A DNA stretch of 6,787 bases from Nitrospiraceae bacterium (GCA_014534095.1 JACVSD010000092.1:1-6787), one strand, 5' to 3'. Numbered from the stretch's first letter, positions 1 to 5,620 are shown. Notes: generated from the letters alone by a model not told the origin. A program made the numbers and translations.

Positions 1-159
1 CCAGGTACCGGCCTTGGATTGGCCATCTGCAAAGGCATCATTGAAGCGCACGGCGGCCGCCTTGCCGCGCGGTCCATCCCGGGAAAGACCACGTCGATGT
101 CTTTTCAGCTTCCGCTCGTGAAGGACGCACAGCCCTGCTCAAAGAAAGCGATGAGGTGA
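1..159 (+). CDS. C-terminal end of a sensor histidine kinase (partial, KdpD-like position)
   Basis: The window opens inside this gene; frame 1 gives 52 residues and then TGA at 157-159. The fragment begins with the G2 box of a HATPase_c domain (GTGLGLAI at residues 2-9), followed by CKGIIEAHGG and a closing beta strand ending FQLPL. That is the standard end of an OmpR-partner histidine kinase, which binds ATP and phosphorylates a conserved histidine lying outside the window. About a dozen residues follow the domain, so there is no C-terminal receiver. The gene overlaps the start region of a KdpE-type response regulator, so the two are almost certainly a cognate pair. Whether it is KdpD itself (potassium/turgor sensing) cannot be decided, because the diagnostic N-terminal KdpD and Usp domains are not visible. 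Confidence 0.88.
   Translation, partial: PGTGLGLAICKGIIEAHGGRLAARSIPGKTTSMSFQLPLVKDAQPCSKKAMR
153..159 (+). promoter_or_regulatory. Shine-Dalgarno GAGGTGA deciding the response-regulator start
   Basis: GAGGTGA is fully complementary to the 16S anti-SD core TCACCTC. It lies across the kinase stop codon (157-159) and ends 5 nt before ATG 165. This favours ATG 165 over the in-frame GTG at 156, which has no SD of its own and would overlap this site. Placing the ribosome site on the stop codon of the upstream gene is typical of translational coupling. Confidence 0.65.
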
Positions 160-164
160 CGCGC

Positions 165-866
165 ATGGCACAAGGAGCGCGGATCCTCGTAGTCGACGAC
201 GAGTCGCATATCCGGCGGTCGCTCTGTACGAACTTGGAGCGCCGGGGGTATGCCGTGGAGGCTACGGAATCGGGCGAAGAGGCTGTGACCGCATTCTCCA
301 ATCGCCGCCCTGACGTGTTGATTGTCGATCTCGTCCTGCCCGGCATCAGTGGCATTGAGGTCACGACGCGCATCCGACAGGGCTCTGCGGTGCCCATCAT
401 CGTCCTGTCGGCGCTGGGAGATGAACGGCGCAAGGTTGAGGCGCTGGAGGCGGGGGCGGACGATTACATCACGAAGCCGTTTGGGATGGAGGAACTGCTG
501 GCGCGCATTCGTTCACTGTTGCGGCGCGCGGCGGGCGCGCAGGGTCCTGACCCAGCCTTTGTCTGCGGTCGCATGCGAGTAAACTTCGATCGACGGGAAG
601 TGCTGTTGGACCAAGAGCCCGTCAAGCTCACGCCTACCGAATACGACCTCCTGAAATATATGATCGAGCATGCCGGAAAAGTCCTCACCCATCGCATGTT
701 GCTGCAAGCGGTTTGGGGCGAGGCGTACCTGGATCAGGCGCAATATCTTCGCGTGTTTATCGGACAACTGAGGAGAAAGATCGAGCGAAGTCCGGGCCGG
801 CCCACCTTCATTATCACGGACCCGGGGGTCGGTTATCGGTTCTGTGCCGAACCCGAGCCTTTGTGA
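165..866 (+). CDS. kdpE: OmpR/KdpE-type response regulator transcription factor
   Basis: The product is a 233-aa two-component regulator. It has an N-terminal receiver (about residues 5-118 from ATG 165) and a C-terminal winged-helix DNA-binding domain (about 130-228). Receiver landmarks are the acidic pair D11-D12, phosphoacceptor D55 (LIVDLVLPG), S82 and K104 (ITKPF). The C-terminal half contains LTPTEYDLLKYM, GKVLTHRMLLQAVWG, YLRVFIGQLRRKIE and a final ITDPGVGYRF. These closely resemble KdpE, especially the YLR-(I/V)-(Y/F)-hydrophobic-G-x-LR-x-K and ITxxGxGYRF stretches. It is coupled to the kinase fragment just upstream. The start was chosen from the SD; GTG 156 would add three residues. 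The kdp assignment rests on similarity only: no kdpFABC genes are in view, and related KdpE-like regulators exist outside kdp operons. Confidence 0.9.
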   Translation: MAQGARILVVDDESHIRRSLCTNLERRGYAVEATESGEEAVTAFSNRRPDVLIVDLVLPGISGIEVTTRIRQGSAVPIIVLSALGDERRKVEALEAGADDYITKPFGMEELLARIRSLLRRAAGAQGPDPAFVCGRMRVNFDRREVLLDQEPVKLTPTEYDLLKYMIEHAGKVLTHRMLLQAVWGEAYLDQAQYLRVFIGQLRRKIERSPGRPTFIITDPGVGYRFCAEPEPL

Positions 867-898
867 GCATCATCCACCCAGCCGGCACAGGCTCTTTC
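855..898 (+). terminator. Possible stem-loop over the kdpE stop codon
   Basis: GAGCC (855-859) pairs with GGCTC (890-894), and TGTG (862-865) pairs with CACA (886-889), with two bulged T residues and a 20-nt loop. The stem is followed by TTTC rather than a U tract. It could aid termination together with the G-less tract downstream, but it is not a classical intrinsic terminator. Confidence 0.25.
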
Positions 899-1024
899 TC
901 GGTACGACGTCTTTACTCTTTCCTTATACCTTTCTCTTCACTTCCATATCGAGTCCTTATCCGGTCCTTGTGTACGGTCTAAAGCAGCCCGGCGGGTCGT
1001 TCCGGGTTGGAAAGGACGGCCGTC
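867..1024 (+). other. Spacer with G-less pyrimidine-rich tract (possible Rho utilisation region or leader)
   Basis: This is the 158-nt spacer between kdpE and the cupredoxin gene. Positions 911-950 contain no G at all (14 C, 20 T, 6 A), which is striking in DNA this GC-rich. C-rich, G-poor, unstructured RNA is the known signature of Rho loading sites, so this may be where transcription from the upstream pair stops. It could instead be an untranslated leader of the copper-protein operon. No convincing -35/-10 pair was found here, although some promoter must serve the downstream genes if termination occurs. Confidence 0.35.
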
Positions 1025-1432
1025 ATGAACTGTTTCATTGCCATGATAATGTTGTTGTTCATGTGCCTGTTTCCCGCCTCCGGCTTGGCTGAGCAGGTCA
1101 TCCCGGGCATACCTATGTCCCCTGCCGAGATCAACCTTGAAGCACGTGCGCCGTATTACCAACCGAACATCGCCATGGTGTGGGCAGGCGTGCCGCTTCA
1201 GTGGCGCAATGCGACCTCTTCGCCGCACAGCATTCGGCACGATGGGTGTCTCACAGGCGGCGTCTGCGCTTTTCAGTCGCCGGCGCTCGCGCCGTCCGAC
1301 CAGTTCATGATCGCGCCGCTGCCCCCCGGTCGCTACCCCTACCACTGTGAATTGCATCCGATCATGCGCGGTCTGCTGATCGTCCTGACTCCAGGCACGG
1401 CAGGCACCTTTTCCGCTGCGGGGGTGCCATGA
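1025..1432 (+). CDS. Secreted amicyanin/plastocyanin-like cupredoxin
   Basis: The product is a 135-aa precursor. ATG 1025 has an AAGGA SD (1012-1016) 8 nt upstream. An upstream in-frame TTG at 1007 would overlap that SD and spoil the signal peptide. Residues 1-22 form a hydrophobic signal sequence with a likely cleavage after GLA. The mature part (about 113 aa) has the type 1 copper site pattern: H68 in SPHSIRHD, then C108-x2-H111-x2-M114 in YPYHCELHPIMRG. The C-x2-H-x2-M spacing and the trailing MRG match amicyanin, a periplasmic single-electron carrier. C75 and C81 could form an extra disulfide. The protein should act outside the inner membrane as a small copper redox protein; its partner is unknown. 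The stop overlaps the next gene's start (ATGA), tying it to a response regulator. Confidence 0.88.
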   Translation: MNCFIAMIMLLFMCLFPASGLAEQVIPGIPMSPAEINLEARAPYYQPNIAMVWAGVPLQWRNATSSPHSIRHDGCLTGGVCAFQSPALAPSDQFMIAPLPPGRYPYHCELHPIMRGLLIVLTPGTAGTFSAAGVP

Positions 1433-1851
1433 GCGCTCCGCTAGAGTCTCCGAGGCCTTCTGGCCATGGTCCCTACCGGATCATGATTGTGGATGACGAC
1501 CGGGATATCTGCGAAGCGCTCGCCGATCGCCTGCAGGCCTGGGGCTACGATGTCATCACCTGTCATGACGGCGCCTCCGCGGTGGCCATGATGACGCTCG
1601 AATCCATGCGTTCTCCGGTCCATCTGGTCTTGCTCGACCTCCACCTTCCCGGCATGGACGGCATGGCCGTGCTTCGCCAGTTGGGTGGTCCGGACAACAC
1701 TGTCCCCGTGATCATCATGTCCGCCACTGCGAGAGCGGAAGCCTTTTGGGACGCCATCGGAGCCGGCGCGGTCGACTGGCTACCGAAGCCGCTCGACTAC
1801 GAAGAGCTATGTCGAAAGTGTCATCTCGCCCTCCATGACGGCGATCCCTAA
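1429..1851 (+). CDS. Single-domain response regulator (stand-alone receiver)
   Basis: The product is 140 aa, almost entirely one receiver domain (about residues 16-135) after a short Pro/Ser-rich N-terminus. The acidic cluster D22-D24, phosphoacceptor D70 (VLLDLHLPGMDG), S99 and K120 (LPKPL) are all present, so it should be phosphorylatable. No DNA-binding, enzymatic or other output domain follows, so it must act by phosphotransfer or protein-protein contact, as CheY- or Spo0F-type proteins do. The ATG overlaps the cupredoxin stop by four bases, which indicates translational coupling. A G-rich run just upstream may serve as its SD. A hybrid kinase follows 64 nt downstream and is the natural phosphodonor candidate. 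That pairing is inferred from gene order. Confidence 0.9.
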   Translation: MSAPLESPRPSGHGPYRIMIVDDDRDICEALADRLQAWGYDVITCHDGASAVAMMTLESMRSPVHLVLLDLHLPGMDGMAVLRQLGGPDNTVPVIIMSATARAEAFWDAIGAGAVDWLPKPLDYEELCRKCHLALHDGDP

Positions 1852-1859
1852 TCGCCGTC
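1837..1859 (+). promoter_or_regulatory. Perfect 9-bp intercistronic hairpin on the receiver stop codon
   Basis: GACGGCGAT (1837-1845) and ATCGCCGTC (1851-1859) are exact reverse complements around a 5-nt loop, CCCTA. The TAA stop (1849-1851) lies in the loop and the first base of the 3' arm. No U tract follows, so it is not a standard terminator. It could partially attenuate transcription or set mRNA stability between the receiver and kinase genes. Confidence 0.5.
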
Positions 1860-1915
1860 GCTTCTCATGACAATGACGCGGGCGCCGAGCGTACACGCGC
1901 GGAAAGGATGGCTCT

Positions 1916-3889
1916 ATGCCTAACGCAGACCCCCGGTTAAAGGAAGTGGCCGCACATTGGGCGGCCATTATGGCGTCGTCCGACGACGCGCTGTTCAGCT
2001 ACACGCCGTCAGGCGTCGTGACCGGCTGGAACCCGGCGGCGGAGCGGCTGTTCGGCTATATCGCGGAGGACATGCTCGGGTCCTCGATAGGGCGGATGGT
2101 GCCGGCCCAGTGCCGGGGGAAAGAAGCAACAATCATAGGGCGCATCAGTAGGGGCGAACGGGTCGCGCCGTATGGCACCGTGCGGATCAAGAAGAACGGG
2201 CAGCTCTGCGACGTGCGCCTATCGGTCTCGCCTCTGATCGATGAGGATGGACGGGTCATCGGCGTCTCCACCATTGCGCGGAGCCTCATGGAGCAGAACG
2301 ATCTGGAACGGACGGTGTACGCGCATGAGGAGCGCTGGCGCGTTACGCTCGACCATGTCGGGGACGCCGTCGTGGTGACCGACGCCGCGGGGGCCGTCAC
2401 GTTCGTGAACCCGGTTGCCGCCAAGTTGCTCGGCAGGCCGCCAGCAGAGATGATCGGCCGCCCGGTGGCTGAACTTTTCACGGTCACCGATGAGGAGACG
2501 CGGCAACCGGTCATCCATCCAGTCGACCATGTCATTCGGGAAGGCGCCGTCGCGGAGCCTACCAGCCATACGCTGAGGCGGCCCGACGGCACCGACCTAC
2601 CGATTCATGACAGTGCCGCGCCCCTGCTGGACGCGGGTGGGCGCGTCATGGGCGTGGTGTTGCTCTTCCGAGACATCACCGTCAACCAGCAAGCGGAATG
2701 GCACCTGCAACGCTGGAACGCAGCGTTGGAGGCCCGCGTTCGAGAGCGGACACGCGAGCTGGTTCGGTCGAAGGAGCGGCTCCGGGGTTTAGCCTCGCAA
2801 TTGAGCCAAACAGAGCAGCGCGAACGCCGGCGCCTCGCCACTGATTTGCACGATTACCTCGCGCAACTCCTCGCGTTGACTCGAATCAAAGTCAGTCACA
2901 TGAAGCAACGTCTGGAACACGAGCCGGTTGGAGGGCCGGCCCTCGCCGAAGTGGACACCATGCTCGAACATAGCCTGAGCTTTACGCGCACGTTGATGGC
3001 GCAATTGCGCCCGGCCGTCTTGCATGATCTCGGATTGGTTCCGGCGCTGCAATGGCTGGCGGAACAAATGCGGCTACAGGGGCTCACTGTGACGGTCCGC
3101 GTGCTGACCGACGAACGACCACGCTTTACGGAGAGCCAGTCCGATATGTTGTTCCAGACTGTACGGGAGCTGTTGATGAACACCATGAAACATGCCGGTG
3201 TCTCGCAAGCACGGGTGTCGCTCAATAAACGAGGCGACGACACCTGGCTGATCACGGTCCAGGACGAGGGTATCGGCTTTGACGTGGATGCCGTGGACTA
3301 CCGCCCTTCCGGCGAACACTTCGGTCTCTTCAGTATTCAAGAACGCATGGAGGCCATGGCGGGCTGGTGCATCGTTGAATCGCTGCCCGGTACAGGCACC
3401 AAGGTCGAACTCGGCTTGACCGAGTCGCCGGACGCGGTGACGCCTGAACGCACTACTGGAAACGTCGTAGACGAGGACTGGAACCTCCGGGTGGTAGGGC
3501 GATCCCGTTGGCATGTCCTGCTCGTCGATGACCATGTCATGGTGCGTCAAGGGCTCCGCAGCCTGCTCGAGACCTATGATGATCTGGACGTGGTGGCTGA
3601 GGCCGGAGACGGAGAACAAGCCGTGGAATATGCGCTGCGGTTTCGCCCCGACGTGATACTGATGGACATCAATCTGCCCCGACTCAACGGTATCCAGGCG
3701 ACGCGTCGGATTAAGACGCACTATCCAGAGACGGTCGTGATCGGGTTGTCGGTCCACGCGTCAGCGCAAGCGATCGATGCCCTTCTTGCGGCTGGTGCGG
3801 CGGCCATGGTCAGCAAGGAGTTGGCGGCCGACGACCTGCGTCGAACCATCACACAGCTTCTCAGAGAGCCACCAGCCGGGTCCCGATGA
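1916..3889 (+). CDS. Cytoplasmic hybrid histidine kinase: PAS-PAS-HisKA_3-HATPase_c-REC
   Basis: The product is 657 aa with no membrane segment. ATG 1916 has GGAAAGGA (1901-1908) 7 nt upstream. Two PAS domains (about 11-125 and 135-258; GWNPAAERLFGY in the first, VTFVNPVAAKLLGR in the second) lead into a charged coiled coil (about 258-300). The dimerisation domain is HisKA_3, the NarX/DesK type, with H312 in RRRLATDLHD. HATPase_c spans about 405-502: N box with E418 and N422 (RELLMNTMKHA), G1 DEGIGFD at 450, GLFSIQERMEAMAG, then GTGTKVEL. After a linker, a NarL-type receiver (532-650) has D538-D539, phosphoacceptor D584 (ILMDINLP), S612 and K634. The LuxR helix-turn-helix that normally follows such a receiver is absent. 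The kinase presumably senses an internal redox, gas or small-molecule signal through PAS and passes phosphate to its own receiver or to the stand-alone receiver upstream. Confidence 0.93.
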   Translation: MPNADPRLKEVAAHWAAIMASSDDALFSYTPSGVVTGWNPAAERLFGYIAEDMLGSSIGRMVPAQCRGKEATIIGRISRGERVAPYGTVRIKKNGQLCDVRLSVSPLIDEDGRVIGVSTIARSLMEQNDLERTVYAHEERWRVTLDHVGDAVVVTDAAGAVTFVNPVAAKLLGRPPAEMIGRPVAELFTVTDEETRQPVIHPVDHVIREGAVAEPTSHTLRRPDGTDLPIHDSAAPLLDAGGRVMGVVLLFRDITVNQQAEWHLQRWNAALEARVRERTRELVRSKERLRGLASQLSQTEQRERRRLATDLHDYLAQLLALTRIKVSHMKQRLEHEPVGGPALAEVDTMLEHSLSFTRTLMAQLRPAVLHDLGLVPALQWLAEQMRLQGLTVTVRVLTDERPRFTESQSDMLFQTVRELLMNTMKHAGVSQARVSLNKRGDDTWLITVQDEGIGFDVDAVDYRPSGEHFGLFSIQERMEAMAGWCIVESLPGTGTKVELGLTESPDAVTPERTTGNVVDEDWNLRVVGRSRWHVLLVDDHVMVRQGLRSLLETYDDLDVVAEAGDGEQAVEYALRFRPDVILMDINLPRLNGIQATRRIKTHYPETVVIGLSVHASAQAIDALLAAGAAAMVSKELAADDLRRTITQLLREPPAGSR

Positions 3890-4132
3890 GGCCATCGTGA
3901 ACCTCCGGCGAGCGTGATCTCGTGTTATACGAAACGAGTGTGCGAAGCGGTATGTCGCGAATATCTCGCGGGCGTTGAGACAGTCTTGGAAGAAGTCAAT
4001 CTACGGGGTATGAAGGCACGCCATAGAGCAATCGCACCCTACAGCAAAGGGTCGGTCCAAAGCAGAGAGCCTGTGCCGATAAGCGGCAACAGGCTTCCGT
4101 CCGCCCACTCGCCCGCCTGAAATACAAAAAAT
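3890..4132. other. Convergent spacer without a convincing gene, containing stem-loops
   Basis: This 243-nt region lies between the ends of the hybrid kinase (+) and the YtxH gene (-). A GTG-initiated 68-codon frame (3914-4120, +) has no SD and no recognisable motif, so I do not call it. Small inverted repeats are visible: CTCGT/ACGAG at 3919-3938, CGCGA/TCGCG at 3956-3970 with a 5-nt loop, and a longer one at 4067-4096. The region could hold the kinase terminator or a small RNA. No remnant of a LuxR DNA-binding domain for the kinase receiver is recognisable here. Confidence 0.4.
4067..4096 (+). terminator. Stem-loop, possible terminator of the kinase operon
   Basis: AGCCTGT (4068-4074) pairs with ACAGGCT (4089-4095), and GCCG (4075-4078) pairs with CGGC (4084-4087). 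There is one bulged A (4088) and an ATAAG loop, giving 11 base pairs plus a closing G-T wobble. No U tract follows on either strand, so intrinsic termination would be weak. It lies about 180 nt past the kinase stop, in the convergent spacer. Confidence 0.35.
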
Positions 4133-4174
4133 CTAATTGAGCACGGCTTCGAGTTCCGGCTTGCTCTCGTGCTT
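4121..4174 (-). terminator. Weak intrinsic terminator candidate for the YtxH gene
   Basis: Read on the minus strand, a 6-bp stem AGCACG/CGTGCT (4168-4173 with 4140-4145, plus wobble pairs) overlaps the end of the gene. A TTTTTT run (4131-4126) follows 8 nt after the stem. The loop is long (about 20 nt) and the stem is short, so this is marginal, but it is the only U tract near the gene end. Confidence 0.3.
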
Positions 4175-4396
4175 CACGACCTCGCGGCTACGGTCCAAGG
4201 CGTCCTTCATGCCGGACTGCATGGCACGGCTCCACCGAGTCGCCTGCACTTGCGCCTTGCGGGCGTAGCGGCTGACATCCCGGCGGGTTTCCGCACCTGT
4301 CTTAGGGGCAAACAGGAGTCCGATACCGGCACCAATGATGGCACCGCCGGCGATCAGTGCTGCCACCTTGGCGACTTGTTTCCCTCGCTCCGACAT
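4133..4396 (-). CDS. YtxH-domain small membrane-associated protein
   Basis: The product is 87 aa. The start ATG (4396-4394) has a near-ideal SD, AAGGAGGT (4409-4402), 5 nt upstream. Residues 10-29 form one hydrophobic, glycine-rich segment (ALIAGGAIIGAGIGLLFAPK) that runs into TGAETRRDVSRYARKAQ. The 'GxxxGxGLLFAPKxGxETR' signature is the hallmark of the YtxH/gas-vesicle-like family. The rest is a charged, probably helical tail (about 35-85). Family members are often linked to envelope or general stress, but their biochemical role is not established. The gene is transcribed alone, convergent to the kinase operon and divergent from lgt. The excellent SD suggests strong translation. Confidence 0.87.
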   Translation of the reverse strand: MSERGKQVAKVAALIAGGAIIGAGIGLLFAPKTGAETRRDVSRYARKAQVQATRWSRAMQSGMKDALDRSREVVKHESKPELEAVLN

Positions 4397-4544
4397 GGCG
4401 AACCTCCTTGATGAGTGGTGGATGACTTGGAAGGGTCTTGTATCGCCTTCCGGTGAAGCGCTGTATCAGCATGCTCTATGCCAGGGTGCTAAATGATCTA
4501 AAGACACGCATTACCTGGCCAAAACAAGGGGAAGCCCTCATTGC

Positions 4545-4560
4545 ATTAACGCATGTTAAT
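4545..4560. promoter_or_regulatory. Palindrome ATTAAC-GCAT-GTTAAT (operator-like)
   Basis: A perfect 6-4-6 inverted repeat sits in the AT-rich middle of the divergent region, about 150 nt from the YtxH start and 200 nt from the lgt start. The inner 5-4-5 spacing (TTAAC-N4-GTTAA) equals that of FNR-type boxes (TTGAT-N4-ATCAA), although the half-site differs. A dimeric regulator site is plausible. The regulator is not identified. Confidence 0.4.
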
Positions 4561-4697
4561 AAATGGTCTCGTTTAGGAAACAGGCGGCGACACAGTCGTT
4601 TCAGAAATCCAACAGTCGCTGCTAGCGTGAGTCGCTGGCCGAGCCGACACGGCCTGCTGGAACTTTTTTGTCCACGCCGGATCGCACTGTCGGCCGC

Positions 4698-4726
4698 TTG
4701 CAATGATCCTGATCGTTCCCTATGAT
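4698..4726 (+). promoter_or_regulatory. Sigma70-type promoter for lgt
   Basis: TTGCAA (4698-4703), a 17-nt spacer, then TATGAT (4721-4726) match the vegetative consensus at 4 of 6 and 5 of 6 positions with ideal spacing. Transcription would begin near 4732-4735, leaving a leader of about 28 nt before the lgt ATG. The spacer carries one copy of a motif repeated in the leader. Confidence 0.6.
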
Positions 4727-4738
4727 CCGCTCGCTTAA

Positions 4739-4756
4739 CAATGTCCTGATCAGGAG
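4739..4756 (+). promoter_or_regulatory. Palindrome overlapping the lgt ribosome site
   Basis: TCCTGATCAGGA (4744-4755) is a perfect 12-bp palindrome that includes most of the SD AGGAG (4752-4756), 5 nt before ATG 4762. Positions 4739-4751 (CAATGTCCTGATC) also repeat, with one base deleted, the promoter-spacer motif CAATGATCCTGATC at 4701-4714. As DNA it could bind a dimeric protein. As RNA a hairpin is unlikely, because the palindrome has no loop. Confidence 0.35.
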
Positions 4757-4761
4757 ACGGC

Positions 4762-5580
4762 ATGGGCTCGTTCGCCGCGATTCCGTACCCCCATATCGAT
4801 CCGGTATTTCTCGCACTGGGGCCGCTGCAATTCCGCTGGTACGGGCTTATGTATCTGATCGGGTTGACGGCCGCCTATTTTCTGATTAGGCGGAAAGCCG
4901 CCACCAAGGGACTCTCGCTGACCGCCGATCAGGTCTACGATATGGTGGTCTTCGCCGCCTTTGGCGTCTTTATCGGCGGACGAATCGGCTACACGCTCTT
5001 TTACAACTTTCCCTATTATTCGCAGCATCCCGCCAAAATCCTGGCCGTCTGGGAAGGCGGCATGTCGTTTCACGGAGGCTTGATCGGTACGGCGATTGCC
5101 CTCGTGCTATTCAGCAAACGGCGGGGGATTCCCTTCTACACGCTGGGTGATCTGGCGGCGGCCGTGACGCCCATAGGCCTGTTCTTTGGCCGTCTGGGTA
5201 ACTTCATCAACGGCGAACTCTACGGCCGACCGACTGACGTGGATTGGTGCATGGTCTTTCCCGCAGGAGGGCCGGCCTGCCGCCACCCGTCTCAACTATA
5301 TGAGGCTGGTCTGGAAGGCCTGGTCTTGTTCACCGTCCTGTGGTGGGTGGGACGACGCCCGACCCCTCCCGGAACCCTCGTGTGGACGTTCCTCACAGGC
5401 TACGGCATCTGCCGTCTCATCGTGGAGTTGTTTCGTGAGCCGGATCAGCACATGGGGTTCGTGCTCGGACCGATCACGATGGGCCAAATGTTGTCGGCGC
5501 CAATGGTCTTCTTGGGTGTCTTCATGCTGTTCTGGGGTTACCATAAGGCCGGGCTCAAGACGCCCCATCACGCCTCCTAA
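4762..5580 (+). CDS. lgt: Prolipoprotein diacylglyceryl transferase
   Basis: The product is a 272-aa polytopic inner-membrane enzyme. It transfers diacylglycerol from phosphatidylglycerol to the lipobox cysteine of pre-lipoproteins, the first step of lipoprotein maturation before Lsp and Lnt. Diagnostic motifs are RWYGLMYLIG (25-34), SFHGGLIG with H104, the family signature GRLGNFINGELYG (143-155) with R144, N147, N150 and E152, then HPSQLYEA (175-182), ELFREPD with R225, and GQMLS (241-245). About seven hydrophobic segments are visible, and the length is normal for the family. ATG 4762 has AGGAG 5 nt upstream. Promoter and palindromic elements precede it. No other lipoprotein-processing gene is adjacent; the next gene is a Crp/Fnr regulator about 200 nt downstream, so lgt is probably monocistronic. 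Confidence 0.97.
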   Translation: MGSFAAIPYPHIDPVFLALGPLQFRWYGLMYLIGLTAAYFLIRRKAATKGLSLTADQVYDMVVFAAFGVFIGGRIGYTLFYNFPYYSQHPAKILAVWEGGMSFHGGLIGTAIALVLFSKRRGIPFYTLGDLAAAVTPIGLFFGRLGNFINGELYGRPTDVDWCMVFPAGGPACRHPSQLYEAGLEGLVLFTVLWWVGRRPTPPGTLVWTFLTGYGICRLIVELFREPDQHMGFVLGPITMGQMLSAPMVFLGVFMLFWGYHKAGLKTPHHAS

Positions 5581-5600
5581 GCTTCGTCCGTGCGACGGTA

Positions 5601-5620
5601 CCGGCTCCAGCTTCCGCCGG
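5601..5620 (+). terminator. Weak stem-loop downstream of lgt
   Basis: CCGGC (5601-5605) pairs with GCCGG (5616-5620) across a 10-nt loop, about 20 nt after the lgt stop. The next 30 nt are pyrimidine-rich (CTCCTCTTTCTGC) but lack a true U tract. It is a marginal terminator candidate. Confidence 0.22.

Larger units (their letters stand above)
4397..4761. promoter_or_regulatory. Divergent regulatory region between the YtxH gene and lgt
   Basis: This 365-nt region has no supported coding sequence. Frames of about 95 codons exist on both strands (a TTG start at 4438 on plus, ATG 4763 on minus), but neither has an SD or recognisable motif. Part of it (4481-4575) is more AT-rich than the surrounding genes, as promoter DNA often is. 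It holds the palindrome at 4545-4560, the lgt promoter at 4698-4726 and a duplicated motif leading into the lgt ribosome site. The YtxH promoter must lie here too, but I cannot place it with confidence. Confidence 0.55.

Noticed and set aside
1007..1024. TTG-initiated extension of the cupredoxin
   Set aside because: It overlaps the AAGGA SD that serves ATG 1025 and would place charged residues ahead of an otherwise normal signal peptide.
3074..3757. 227-codon open frame on the minus strand
   Set aside because: It is entirely antisense to the ATPase and receiver domains of the hybrid kinase and has no recognisable motif.
3914..4120. 68-codon plus-strand frame in the convergent spacer
   Set aside because: It starts at GTG with no SD, has unlikely composition, runs through several inverted repeats, and shows no family resemblance.
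4438..4763. Two 95-codon frames on opposite strands upstream of lgt
   Set aside because: The plus frame starts at TTG and the minus frame overlaps the lgt start. Neither has an SD or motif, and the region holds promoter elements.
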